From NCBI GenBank assembly GCA_965227035.1, contig OZ245724.1, positions 1,922,001 to 1,986,000 on the forward strand: DNA of 64,000 nucleotides, in the 5' to 3' direction. Positions 17,257 through 27,100 of this stretch are shown in pieces. Position 1 is the stretch's first letter. Each line of letters starts with the position of its first letter. A program made the position numbers and the translations under genes. Below the pieces are notes generated by a model that searched no databases, had not been told where the DNA came from, and worked only from the letters and a program-made list of their open reading frames with translations. This DNA is from CBDDFQ01 sp965227035. Its GTDB lineage: Bacteria > Pseudomonadota > Gammaproteobacteria > Burkholderiales > Burkholderiaceae_C.

Positions 17257-18820
17257 GAAACTGGTGCTGAACGTGAAGGATCCCGGCCGGATCTGTGCGT
17301 TGCTGCCGAAGTCCCGACAGATCGACTACAAGGGCAAGACCCTTGTCGCGGTCAACCATACGCTTGAGAACGCTCAGGTGTTGCGGGGCATCGGCATCAA
17401 GGCACCGTCGCCGATCCTCCACTACTACGGGTGGCCGGGCAAGACTCCGTTCGAGCATCAGGGATCGACGGCAGAGTTCCTGACGCTGCACCCCCGTGCG
17501 TTCTGTCTGAACGGCATGGGCACAGGCAAGACACTGTCCGCGCTGTGGGCGTTCCACTACCTGCTCGGCGTCGGCATGCTCGACTGGTGCGTGATCGTCT
17601 CTCCCCTGTCCACCTTGGAGCGGGCATGGGGCGACGAGATATTCCGCACGTTCGAGGATCTGTCGTTCGGCGTTTTGTATGGCGACCAAGCCAAGCGGAT
17701 GAAGATCCTGAAACAACCGCACCAAGCCTACATCGTCAACCACGACGGCTTGAAGAATAAGCAACTGCTGTACGCATTGATGAAGAAGGAAGGCCGTGGC
17801 CTGGTCATCATCGACGAGCTGGCCACCTACCGCAACGCGTCGACTGACCGGTGGAAGGCAGCGAACTACCTCATCAATGGGTACACGAAAAAGAAAAAGG
17901 GCGTGGTCACCCACCACATCCCCGGTCGGGGTTGGGCATGGGGTCTGACCGGCACGCCAATTCCAAACGAGCCGACCGATGCATGGGCGCAGTGCCGACT
18001 GATCCGGCCCGCGTCGGTGCCGAGTTTCTTCGGCGCGTTCCGCGACATGGTCATGGACAAGAAGCGCATGTTCGTGTTCGAGCCGAAGCCCGACGCATTG
18101 CAGACAGTGCTTCGCGTCATGCAGCCTTCCATCCGGTTCAGCCGGGAGGAATGCCTCGATCTGCCGCCGACCACCTACCTCGATCGCCACGTCGAGCTGA
18201 CGCCCGAGCAGAAGCGGATGTACAAGGAGATGGTCAGCAAGCTCAAGACTGAGTACGAGCAGCACAAGATCACCGCGCTCAACGAGGTGGTCAAGCTCGG
18301 CAAGCTGCTCCAGATCGTGTGCGGTGTGGCGTATGGCAAGGACGGCGAAGTGTCCATCCCTGCACAGCCGCGCATCGACGAGGTCATTGCGAACATCGAG
18401 TCGGCCCAGGCCAAGGTCATCGTGTTCGCCCCGCTGACCGGCGCATTGAATGCCTTCGCCGACAAGCTGCGCGACCGCTACACGGTGAGCGTGGTGTACG
18501 GCGAGACGAGCAAGACGCAACGCGATGAAATCTTTGCCGACTTCCAGCGGCCCGACGGAGCGCAGGTTCTCGTGGCCCAACCCGGCACGATGGCGCACGG
18601 CCTGTCGCTGGTCGCTGCCGACACGATCATCTGGTACGCCCCGACCAACTCATCGGAAACGTACCAGCAGGCCAACGCCCGCATCGTTCGACCGGGGCAG
18701 CTATTGAACACGCGCATCGTGCGGATCGAGGGATCTCCGATGGAGCGGAAGATGTACGCCCGCCTTGAGAAGCGTGAGTCAACCCAAGGAATCCTTCTTG
18801 ACTTGTTTGCGGACGTGTAA
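17234..18820 (+). CDS. Phage SF2 (SNF2-like) DNA helicase
   Basis: A 528-aa helicase. Motifs are Walker A GMGTGKT at 94-100, motif II as DELA at 194-197, motif III LTGTPIPN, motif V around LVAQPGTMAHGLSL and motif VI QANARIVRPGQ. These place it with small phage SNF2/ERCC4-like helicases used in replication or recombination. It starts inside the integrase gene (23-bp overlap), an unusual arrangement that ties integration to replication genes. Its TAA stop lies within a copy of the dispersed 15-bp motif. Confidence 0.9.
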   Translation: MLVSKRHKKLVLNVKDPGRICALLPKSRQIDYKGKTLVAVNHTLENAQVLRGIGIKAPSPILHYYGWPGKTPFEHQGSTAEFLTLHPRAFCLNGMGTGKTLSALWAFHYLLGVGMLDWCVIVSPLSTLERAWGDEIFRTFEDLSFGVLYGDQAKRMKILKQPHQAYIVNHDGLKNKQLLYALMKKEGRGLVIIDELATYRNASTDRWKAANYLINGYTKKKKGVVTHHIPGRGWAWGLTGTPIPNEPTDAWAQCRLIRPASVPSFFGAFRDMVMDKKRMFVFEPKPDALQTVLRVMQPSIRFSREECLDLPPTTYLDRHVELTPEQKRMYKEMVSKLKTEYEQHKITALNEVVKLGKLLQIVCGVAYGKDGEVSIPAQPRIDEVIANIESAQAKVIVFAPLTGALNAFADKLRDRYTVSVVYGETSKTQRDEIFADFQRPDGAQVLVAQPGTMAHGLSLVAADTIIWYAPTNSSETYQQANARIVRPGQLLNTRIVRIEGSPMERKMYARLEKRESTQGILLDLFADV

Positions 18821-18829
18821 ACCAGTTAG
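18815..18829 (+). repeat. 15-bp dispersed motif, copy 2
   Basis: GTGTAAACCAGTTAG. The GTG TAA is the last codon and stop of the helicase gene. Confidence 0.7.
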
Positions 18830-18835
18830 TAAGTA

Positions 18836-18883
18836 TTGACTTTTAAGAGTGTTAGCGAGTAAACTTATTTACATTGAAAGGAG
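18836..18883 (+). promoter_or_regulatory. Candidate sigma70 promoter and strong RBS
   Basis: TTGACT (18836-18841) and TAAACT (18860-18865) are separated by 18 nt. A GTTAGC motif half lies between them. AAAGGAG (18877-18883) is the ribosome-binding site for the ATG at 18890. Confidence 0.45.
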
Positions 18884-18889
18884 CATCAC

Positions 18890-19300
18890 ATGAGCGACGA
18901 AGTAGCAGAGAAGAAACCCCCGACGTTGGATCAGGTCATGGAAAGATATGTCCAGCTCAGGGACAAGAAAGAGGAGCTGGCCAAAGCGCAGAAGTTGGAG
19001 CTGAAAAAATTCTCCGATGCGCTCGACAAACTGGAGACGTACATCGCGTTGCAGATGGACAACATGGGCGTCGATAGCACGGCCACCAAGTTCGGCACCG
19101 CGTACTTCTCCACCAAGTTCTCGACCGGCATTGCCGATTGGGACGCCCTGCTGAAATTCATCAGGGAAAACGAAGCATGGCACGCGCTGGATAAACGTGT
19201 TAACAAGACGTTTGTCGAATCCTTCAAAGAGGAACATAATGACCTACCACCCGGCGTAACCTATGAAGGTATACGTGCAGTCAATGTCAGGAGAAAGTAA
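18890..19300 (+). CDS. Phage protein of unknown function, replication cluster
   Basis: A 136-aa protein with a Lys/Glu-rich predicted coiled coil in the first half (about residues 14-50). The second half is mixed, ending LPPGVTYEGIRAVNVRRK. It resembles proteins found beside helicase/primase genes of other phages, but I do not recognise a function. A strong AAAGGAG precedes it, and its stop overlaps the next start (TAATG). Confidence 0.8.
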   Translation: MSDEVAEKKPPTLDQVMERYVQLRDKKEELAKAQKLELKKFSDALDKLETYIALQMDNMGVDSTATKFGTAYFSTKFSTGIADWDALLKFIRENEAWHALDKRVNKTFVESFKEEHNDLPPGVTYEGIRAVNVRRK

Positions 19301-19545
19301 TGTCTAACCGTCTTACGCAGACCATCCGAGCGTCTCAACGCAAGGTACTGCGCCGAGAATTCGCTTCGTTCTTCACCACGATGACGACGGCGAAGGGTGA
19401 CTGGCAGGCCATCCCCGACGAGGAATTCGTCACGGCGATCGCCGATGCCCTCATCCAGATGGGCAAGGAAAAAGGCAAGGGCGTCGCCCTGCTTCAAACC
19501 CTTGTCTATGAGCTGCAAGAAAAAATCAACACCGAACTGGAGTAA
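19300..19545 (+). CDS. Small phage protein of unknown function
   Basis: An 81-aa basic, mostly alpha-helical protein. The start codon overlaps the upstream stop by 1 nt, so translation is probably coupled. It is part of the replication run and has no recognisable motif. Confidence 0.75.
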   Translation: MSNRLTQTIRASQRKVLRREFASFFTTMTTAKGDWQAIPDEEFVTAIADALIQMGKEKGKGVALLQTLVYELQEKINTELE

Positions 19546-19550
19546 CCCAC

Positions 19551-20645
19551 ATGTCAGGACTTGTTAAGTTTGATGGCGGAGCTTTGCCCGCCTACCTCGT
19601 TGCCCATGCCGAGAGCGGCGCATCCGTCAACAAGGATGTGTTCACGGCTGCGGCCTTCCCTTCCATCTCCATCAAGGGCAAGGTGTTCACCCTCGCCCGT
19701 GACGGCGTGCGCAAACCCATCATGAAGCCCGGTGACGACGGAGACGAAGTCGCGCAGAGCATCGGCGTGGTCGTCGTGCGTGCGAACATGAAGGCCAAGA
19801 CCTTCTACATGCAACGGTTCAGCGAAGATAACAGCGAAGGCTTGCGCCCCGACTGCTACAGCTACGACGGTGACCGCCCCTCGCCGAATAGCCCGCACAT
19901 CCAGGCCACCCGCTGCGCGATCTGCAAGCAGAACGAATGGGGTTCACGCACTTCGCAGGATGGCAACGACGAAGCCCGCAAGGGTAAGGCTTGCTCGGAC
20001 AACGCACGCTTGGCGATCGCAACGCCGGACAGCATCGACCAGCCCATGCTGATTCGTGTGCCGCCCGCCTCGCTCAAGAATCTGCGCGAAGCGGTCAAGG
20101 TCATCAACACCCGCAAGATCCCGTACAACGCGGTCGTGATGAAGATTGCCTTCGACCACGAAGCGGCTAGCCCGAAGCTGACGTTCAAGCCGATCGCGCT
20201 GGTGGAAGAAACCATCTACCGCCAAGTCGAGGAAGCCTACGACAGCGAAACCGTCCGAGCGATCGTCGGTGTCGATGACTTGGGCGAACCCGGTGAGCCG
20301 GCACAGGCCAAGCCAGCGGTCGACACGGACGAACTCGATGCGGCAATTGCGGCACGCGAAGTCACGCAGAAGGCGGCACGCAAGAGCGGCGTTGCTTCGA
20401 CGGACGACATTGCCGACGCAGTAGCAGCACCCGCTCCGGCTCCCGCTGCGAAGAAAGCAGCGAAGAAAGCATCGACCCTCGACGACGAGCTGGAAGACCT
20501 GGTCGGCGGTATCGAAGCAGCGGCCAAGCCCAAGGCAGCAGCACCGGCACCTGCCCCCGCGCCCGCTCCGGCAGCTAAGGTATCGAGCGGAGGCGGATCG
20601 TTGCTCGACGAGATCGACGACATCCTCGGCAGCACCGACGACTAA
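19551..20645 (+). CDS. Probable phage single-stranded DNA-binding protein
   Basis: A 364-aa protein. The N-terminal two thirds (to about 240) contains a CAIC motif near residue 125 and a later Cys, possibly a zinc site. Then comes an Ala/Pro/Lys-rich linker. It ends in an acidic tip (SLLDEIDDILGSTDD) like those through which SSB proteins recruit partners. The place between small replication genes and the primase-helicase fits. Residue-level homology to a named SSB family was not recognised, so the role is inferred from architecture and context. It is followed by a terminator. Confidence 0.6.
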   Translation: MSGLVKFDGGALPAYLVAHAESGASVNKDVFTAAAFPSISIKGKVFTLARDGVRKPIMKPGDDGDEVAQSIGVVVVRANMKAKTFYMQRFSEDNSEGLRPDCYSYDGDRPSPNSPHIQATRCAICKQNEWGSRTSQDGNDEARKGKACSDNARLAIATPDSIDQPMLIRVPPASLKNLREAVKVINTRKIPYNAVVMKIAFDHEAASPKLTFKPIALVEETIYRQVEEAYDSETVRAIVGVDDLGEPGEPAQAKPAVDTDELDAAIAAREVTQKAARKSGVASTDDIADAVAAPAPAPAAKKAAKKASTLDDELEDLVGGIEAAAKPKAAAPAPAPAPAPAAKVSSGGGSLLDEIDDILGSTDD

Positions 20646-20661
20646 GCCGCCAACCCCAACC

Positions 20662-20690
20662 GGCCCACCTGACCTAGTCGGGTGGGTCTT
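20662..20690 (+). terminator. Stem-loop after the SSB-like gene
   Basis: A roughly 10-bp GC-rich stem (CCCACCTGAC at 20664-20673 with GTCGGGTGGG at 20777 minus 100, i.e. 20677-20686) has a CTA loop and is followed by TCTTCCCTTT. The T-tract is interrupted, so it may be partial. Confidence 0.55.
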
Positions 20691-20708
20691 CCCTTTGGAG
20701 AATCAAAA

Positions 20709-21074
20709 ATGGAAGAAACAAAACCAGTCGCGTTGTTCGAGCATCTGCCCCTGCTCTCGCTCGACCATGCGTTTGCGATCTTCACGAAGTGTGGGTTGGC
20801 CCCGACCAAGATCTCGGCGCTCACCGGGTTGTCCCGGCAAACCATCTTCAAGTATCGCAACGGAACCAAACCGAATCCGTTGGCCCGAGAACGTGTTAGC
20901 CTGTTAGCTTATCGCTGCCTGCTGCAATACCGGGACACCAAGAAGCCCTTCCCCTTGAAGGCATCGCTCGACGCCATCCGCGCTGAGTTGGCAACGCGCC
21001 AGCTCGAATCGTGTGACGCCGAAACGATCATCCCGAAGCCGTGGCACTCACTCTATCTGGCGAAGGCTGAGTAA
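20709..21074 (+). CDS. Small HTH DNA-binding protein
   Basis: A 121-aa protein. Residues about 30-55 (LAPTKISALTGLSRQTIFKYRNG) form a clear helix-turn-helix of the Xre/phage type. The ATG at 20709 follows GGAG and gives a normal start. It lies directly before the primase-helicase, overlapping its start by 1 nt. It could be the phage repressor, an origin-binding protein or an operon regulator. No other HTH protein was seen in the window, which makes it the main candidate for recognising the repeated intergenic sites. Confidence 0.75.
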   Translation: MEETKPVALFEHLPLLSLDHAFAIFTKCGLAPTKISALTGLSRQTIFKYRNGTKPNPLARERVSLLAYRCLLQYRDTKKPFPLKASLDAIRAELATRQLESCDAETIIPKPWHSLYLAKAE

Positions 21075-24000
21075 TGACACTCGACGAGTTCTATGGAAAG
21101 GTGCTTCCGGGCACAGGGCAATACATACTCTTTCAAAACAAAGCGCACTCTTTTTACGACTCGATCGAATCACTTACCGCAGCCACCCTCAAACGAATCG
21201 ACACCGACGGCCTGTACTTTGCGACGGCCAGCTTCAACGGTGAGAAGAATCGTCGGCAGGACAACGTCAAGCTACTGCGGGCGTACCGTATCGACATCGA
21301 CGCTGGTGAAGAAAAGTATGCGAAGCATGGGGACGCCGTCTACGAAACGCAGAAAGATGCGCTACGTGCCGTCGTCGAGTTTGCCAAGACCACCGACCTA
21401 TACCCCACCCTGATCGTCAGCTCCGGCGGCGGGCTGCATGTGTACTGGTGCCTGTCCGAAGACGTGACGCCGGATGTCTGGTACCCGATCGCCAAGTCCT
21501 TCAATCGGCTGTGCCTGAGCAACGGGCTGCGTGTGGACTCTGTCGTGACGGCGGACACTGCCCGCGTGTTGCGGCCCATCGGCTCACCCCACAAGAGCGG
21601 CAAGCGTGTCGACATCATCAAGGACACCGGGCGCGTGTACTCCCAGGAAGCGTTCGCTGCCACGGTCAAGTCGCTGGTCAAGGACGAAACCCCTGAGTTC
21701 GCACCAAGCTACAAACCGACGCGGTCGCTCAACGACGACATTCTCGGCGGTGTCGAAGGCCCGCCGGCCAGCATCGAGCGCGTGGCGAACAACTGCTCCG
21801 CCGTGGCCGAGATGCGCGACAAGCAGGGCTGCATTCAGGAACCCCACTGGCGGGCTGTCATCGGCATCGCCAAGTATTGCGCAGACGGCGAGACGCTCGT
21901 GCATGAGTGGGGCAAAGGGTACGACGGGTACAGCTACAACGAGACGCAGCAAAAGCTCGATCTCTGGACAAAGCCCCCCACGACGTGCGAACACTTCTCG
22001 ACGCTGCACCCCGGCTGCGCCACCTGCCCGCACAAGGGCAAGATCACAACGCCGAAGCAGGTTGGCTACATCCCCAAGGATGAATCGAAGCCCGAGCCGG
22101 AAGTCGAGATCGAAGATGGCACGGTGACCAGCTTCGCCGCGTCCGAGGCAGCGACCGACGACTGCCCGGTGCCTGACCGCCCTGACCTGTTCGACCCATC
22201 GAACCGCTTCTACTACCGCCACAAGGATGCGAAGTGGACGTTGATGCACAAGTTCAAGAAGGTCACCAAGGATGCGATCGGCAACAAAGTCGAGAACGAA
22301 TTCGTCAAGCCCGTGGTTCACCGCCTGATCTGGTGCGAGTCCACGTCGGACATCGGCGGCGCATCCGACAACGGCGTGGCCGTGCAGTTCGGCATGCTGA
22401 CCAAACCCGGTGCTGTGATTCACCGCGTGATCGACATGCCCGCATCGACGATGGGCGGCGGCGACACGCTGGAGAAATTCATGATGGCGCAGGGGATCTA
22501 CACCGATCCGGGCAACACCGAAGCGCGTGTCCACCTGCTCCAGTTCATCAAACAAGAGGTCATCCGAAAGCAAAACGACATGCGATTCGTTATCCGTGAA
22601 CGCTTTGGCTATCACTTCCACGAAGGCCAGATGCTTTGCAGCCAAGGGCAGCACACCTTCTACCCCGGCGGCGAGATCCGCAAGACGACGTACAACACCA
22701 AGCTGCGTCAGGTCGGCGAAACGCTGTGCCTGGCATCGCTGCCCGAACAGCGCGACGGCATCTGGCAACCGAGCGTCTGGCGTGAGCACGTCATCCCGGC
22801 AGCGGCAGACTACGTCGCGTTCATCCGTTCGCACTACGGGCACAAGGGCTACGAGAATCCCCGGCTTGCGCTGGCGATCGCGCTGGCCAGCCCGTACCTT
22901 GTGTTCACGGCTGACGCTGCGTTCCACAACCAGCGTGACCTGCCCAACGTCGGATTCGTCGTGTCGCTCTACTCCCGTGGCTCAGGCATCGGGAAGTCGT
23001 CCCTTCAAGAAGTGGTGGCCGCTGCATTCGGCAAGCCCGCCATGAAACGCGCCGGCAAGAAAACGATGATGACCGTCAACGCGGCGGCTGCGCTGGCAAA
23101 AGAACAAGCGATCTACCCGATCATCTTGGACGAAGTCACGCAGAACGACGGCAAGGAAGCGGCGCAACTGGTGGACTCCTTCGGCAACGGTGGCGACAAG
23201 CTGCGCATGACGCAGAACCAAGCCCTCGCCGAAGGCAGCAAGACCTTTGCCGCTGTCACCCTCATGTCCACCAACGTGCCGCAGCGGGAGTTGCTGCTCG
23301 ATCACCAGAAGAATAGCGATGCATTGCAGATGCGTTTGCTGGAGCTGGACTTCGACGGCATCCATCCGGTCGGCGACAGCGGCTCGTTCCGCACGGGATT
23401 GAAAGAGATCTCGATGGCGTGCGGCGCATGGGGTGCAGTCGCTACCCGGATGGCCGTCGATCGTGGCCCGCGTGAGATGGCGGCGCTGGCCGAGCAGTGT
23501 GTAGCGGAAGCGTTCGAGCTGCTCAAGGTGCCGCAGTCCTTCCGGTTCTTTGCTCGTGGACTGGCGATCATCCTGATGTCCCACCGCCTGATGCGTGGAC
23601 TGTTCCCGTTCGACATCGACGAGTTGATCGAGACGTACCGAGCCAACATCATGGCGACGCAGCACTACGTTCAAGCTCAGAAGGAAGACGCCCCTGCCCA
23701 ACTGTCCACCATGCTGAACGCGATGTCACCGCACATCGTGGTCACGCAATCCTGGTCGAAGGGCGAAGGCAAGGTTGACCTGGTGCTGAACGTGAACTGG
23801 CGCGGCCCGATGCAGGGGCGCGAAGTGCGCAGCGAAGGCGTGGTGCATGTGCTGGAGAAGGCGGTCACCAAGTGGTGCATCGACAACCAGCTATCGAAGC
23901 GTCGGTTCTTGGGCGACCTGAAAGACTTGGGCCTGCTGCTGAACATGGGCACCAAGCGCCTGACCACCGGCATGAACGGCAGCGCAGACATTCGCGGCAA

Positions 24001-24124
24001 CTGCTTCACGTTCCGACTGCAACGCTCCGCCGAAGGCACGGGCGACAACGTCGTGGATCTGGAAACAGCCCGCATCGAGCGGGCCGTGGATGATCTAGGA
24101 ACGATGGCAAGAACACCGGAGTAA
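21074..24124 (+). CDS. Bifunctional AEP-type primase and helicase
   Basis: A 1016-aa replication protein. The N-terminal domain has archaeo-eukaryotic primase motifs: DID at 74-76, SSGGGLHVYW with His122, and DTARVLR (161-167). A Cys/His cluster (Cys305, His307 or His312, Cys315, Cys318) may bind zinc. The C-terminal ATPase has Walker A GSGIGKS at 636-642 and Walker B ILDEV with Asp686-Glu687. It probably primes and unwinds at the phage origin, as in other primase-helicase fusions. The convergent structural operon ends 11 bp downstream with no clear terminator between. Confidence 0.9.
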   Translation: MTLDEFYGKVLPGTGQYILFQNKAHSFYDSIESLTAATLKRIDTDGLYFATASFNGEKNRRQDNVKLLRAYRIDIDAGEEKYAKHGDAVYETQKDALRAVVEFAKTTDLYPTLIVSSGGGLHVYWCLSEDVTPDVWYPIAKSFNRLCLSNGLRVDSVVTADTARVLRPIGSPHKSGKRVDIIKDTGRVYSQEAFAATVKSLVKDETPEFAPSYKPTRSLNDDILGGVEGPPASIERVANNCSAVAEMRDKQGCIQEPHWRAVIGIAKYCADGETLVHEWGKGYDGYSYNETQQKLDLWTKPPTTCEHFSTLHPGCATCPHKGKITTPKQVGYIPKDESKPEPEVEIEDGTVTSFAASEAATDDCPVPDRPDLFDPSNRFYYRHKDAKWTLMHKFKKVTKDAIGNKVENEFVKPVVHRLIWCESTSDIGGASDNGVAVQFGMLTKPGAVIHRVIDMPASTMGGGDTLEKFMMAQGIYTDPGNTEARVHLLQFIKQEVIRKQNDMRFVIRERFGYHFHEGQMLCSQGQHTFYPGGEIRKTTYNTKLRQVGETLCLASLPEQRDGIWQPSVWREHVIPAAADYVAFIRSHYGHKGYENPRLALAIALASPYLVFTADAAFHNQRDLPNVGFVVSLYSRGSGIGKSSLQEVVAAAFGKPAMKRAGKKTMMTVNAAAALAKEQAIYPIILDEVTQNDGKEAAQLVDSFGNGGDKLRMTQNQALAEGSKTFAAVTLMSTNVPQRELLLDHQKNSDALQMRLLELDFDGIHPVGDSGSFRTGLKEISMACGAWGAVATRMAVDRGPREMAALAEQCVAEAFELLKVPQSFRFFARGLAIILMSHRLMRGLFPFDIDELIETYRANIMATQHYVQAQKEDAPAQLSTMLNAMSPHIVVTQSWSKGEGKVDLVLNVNWRGPMQGREVRSEGVVHVLEKAVTKWCIDNQLSKRRFLGDLKDLGLLLNMGTKRLTTGMNGSADIRGNCFTFRLQRSAEGTGDNVVDLETARIERAVDDLGTMARTPE

Positions 24125-24135
24125 CCGGCGGGGGA

Positions 24136-27100
24136 TCACTCCCCTGTCAGTTCCCGGTAGTCTTGCTGGTCGTTCTTGCGCACGCGCAGTCCACCCTTCG
24201 TTTCGGCTTCTTGGCGCTTGTGCGCTTTGAGGCTCGATGCGATGTCTGCACCTTTGATCGGGTCAGACTTCTGGCGGGCATTGAACTCGTTGATCGCGCC
24301 CTTCGCTTCCGCGATACCGTCGCCGGTTCGGATGGCTTGGTAGTAGTCGGCAAGCAGCGCCTTGCGTGCATCGCGTCGGCCTTCGGTCATGTTCAGGAAC
24401 GCAGCACGTTGGTCGTACATGTCGCCAACCTTTGCACCCGAGAACCCCGCAGCCTTGGCGATCGCGTCCCCGATGCCAAACTCCGACGGATCCATGAGGG
24501 TGTCACCCCGCTTGGTGGTGATCCCTTCCGTCGATTGGTTGTACGCACGGAGCGCATTCGCCATGAACGTCGGCATGCCAGACTCCGCAGCCTTTGCGAA
24601 CTTGCCGTCCATCGCGTAGCCGGCAGTATCGAACGCATCGCCGACCTTGGCCATGCCCGCGCCGCCGAGCGCGAACGCTACTTCCTTGAAGTAGTCCCGG
24701 CTGAACGTCTTCATCCCCTGCGTCTTGGCGAACGCAATCGGATTGAGGATGTCACCAGCACCGAGCTTCTTGCTCAGATCCAGCCCGAGCAGTGTGGGCA
24801 AGCCCTTCACCATCGCTTGAGCTGCGGTTTCACCAATCCCATCCTTCATCCCGTTGTACCACTGCTGCATGAATTCCGGCTCATCGTCGTCCGGGTACAT
24901 GGAAGCAACGATCTTCGCAGCCAGCGCGATCGGAGCGGCCACCGGCAGCGCGACCACACCACCCACCGCGATGTTCATGCCGAGCAGGTAGGCCATCGAC
25001 TTCGTCGCTTCGGCGTCACCGTTCCATGCCTTCTTCGCCAGCGATGCGAACAGGTAGATCATCCCTTGCTGGTAACGCTTGAACTGGAACACCATGCGAC
25101 CGACGTTGCCGCGCATCACACGAGGCGCGTTCTCAGGCGAGTAGTTGAAGTGCGTGCGGTTGATGATGTGCTCGGCGTAATCGGTGGCACGTTCTTGCGT
25201 CTCGCCGCGACCGATCTCCATCCGGTACGCCGCCAGAGCGGTCGACAGACGGTTGTACAGCTCTGGATAGTTCGCCAGCGCACTGGACACTTCCATGATC
25301 TTGCTGAGATTGCCGCCCGTGCCATCGGTCACCGCGCCTAGGTCGTGCTTGATCGTGATGTCGATAACGCCATCGTCGGTCAGGTTGCGCAGCATCTCGA
25401 CTTCGCCGGGGGTCTTGCCCATCGACGCGATCTGATCGTCCGACAGGCGCAACTGGATACCGACCAGCTTGCCGTTGTCCTTGATCGACTGCACGGTTGC
25501 ATCCTTGAGAACGCGAACCACATCCTTGCTTGCTTCGACGAGCGCACTGCTCGACTGGAACGTACCGTGACGACCCGCCATCACCGGCAGGGAAGTGATC
25601 CATGCCTGCGTCGCGTTGGTCAGGTAGTAGCTCAGGTTAAACCCGAGGTGCATGAAGTACGTCGCGTTGCCGATGCCCTGCAACAACTTGCTGTCGGACG
25701 GCATGACGTAGTCGCCCATGAAGCGGGCCTTCATTTCATTGAGCACGTAGCGCGAGTCAGGGCTGCGGTTGTCCGCTGCCAACTGGTTCAAGCCTTGCGT
25801 GACTTCCGTGCCGTGCATCAGGCGGGAGATGCGCCAGCCACCGTTGCGGGCAGTCTGTGCGTAGCCGCGCAACATCTGGTCGGCCTTGACCCCGTCGATC
25901 GTCTGACGACGCAGTTCATTGCGCAGCGCAGAGCGTTCCGGCTGACGGCGCAGGTACATGTCCTTCAACGCAGCCAGCGTCTTGGACTTGGTATCGGCGT
26001 TGACACCGTCGCCAGTATCGAGCGCAGCGGCCAGCGTCTTTTGCATGTCCGACAGGAACGCCGGGCTTGCACCGTCGAGGCCACGGTAGTAGTCCTCGCG
26101 CACCGAACGGTAGATGTCGGCTTCCGGGTTAGCGGCCTTCATCGCACGCAGCGACTTCTCCGCTTCATACGGGGTTTCGTGAAACTCGACTTGGTAATCC
26201 TTCGAGTTCTGCTTCATCTTGTTCAGCTCGGCCAGGCGCTCTTTGTACTCGGCGCGTGCCGTGTCCACCTTGGCCTGTGCGGATTCCTGATGCTCGGGCA
26301 AAACGCCGGCAGCATCTTCCATCGCCTTCTCCAGCGACGCACGGGCAGCGGCCACCTCATCTTGCTTGAGCGTCACGCCGCTCGATCGCATGACCACGAC
26401 GTGATCGCCGAAGCGAACGAGCGGGAAGTACGGGCCGTTGATCCGACCGAAGTCTTCGTTCACGTCCTTGAGCGCCTGACGCATATGGTTCAGCACGCGC
26501 AGTTCGGCGGGAGTCGCGGCCACCTGAGCCACAGCATCGAACGCTGCACGCACGTCGCCGGAGGATTCAGCCAGCTTGTTCATCTCGTCGACCGACAGGA
26601 TGCGCTTGAGTTGCGAGGCGTAGGTCTGAGCGACAGAGCCGCGCAGAGCCGCGACGGTATCGCCGTGCTGCTTCGCCAGGTCATCACGAACCGTGTCGTA
26701 CACCGTGCGGGCTTGCGACGACAGGCGACCGAAGGCGGCATGGTGCCGACCGAACGCAACCCGCTGCTCCGGCGTGCGCTCAAGGTGGTTGTTGCTCGAA
26801 TGCTTGAACGCTTCGTCGGCGGACAGGTACCGACCGTCCTGCTTGATCGAGACGTGCATCTGATCCATCGTCGTTTCGAGCATCAGCTTTTGCATGGCGA
26901 GTGCTTCTGACTCGGGCAGAGCACGCCACTTCTTCGCAGTGTTCACTGCGGTTTCTAGATATTGGTTGGCGACACGGGCCATGCGTCCCGTTGCGCGGTT
27001 GATCTGCTGCAAACCTTTCAGGTGGCTGTAGCCTTCCGCGATCTGATCGTTGGTCGTCCACTTCAAAGCCCAAGGAGATTCCTTGAGGTTGAACAGTGCG

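Noticed and set aside
17183..18598. Long minus-strand frame opposite the helicase
   Set aside because: It is antisense to a protein with complete helicase motifs and has no recognisable feature of its own.
20709..21074. Firm naming of the HTH protein as the CI-type repressor
   Set aside because: It lies in the replication operon, lacks a cleavage or dimerisation domain, and could equally bind the origin.
25345..26910. 521-codon plus-strand frame opposite the 2085-aa gene
   Set aside because: It has the composition of a shadow frame and no motif. The minus-strand gene is continuous across it.
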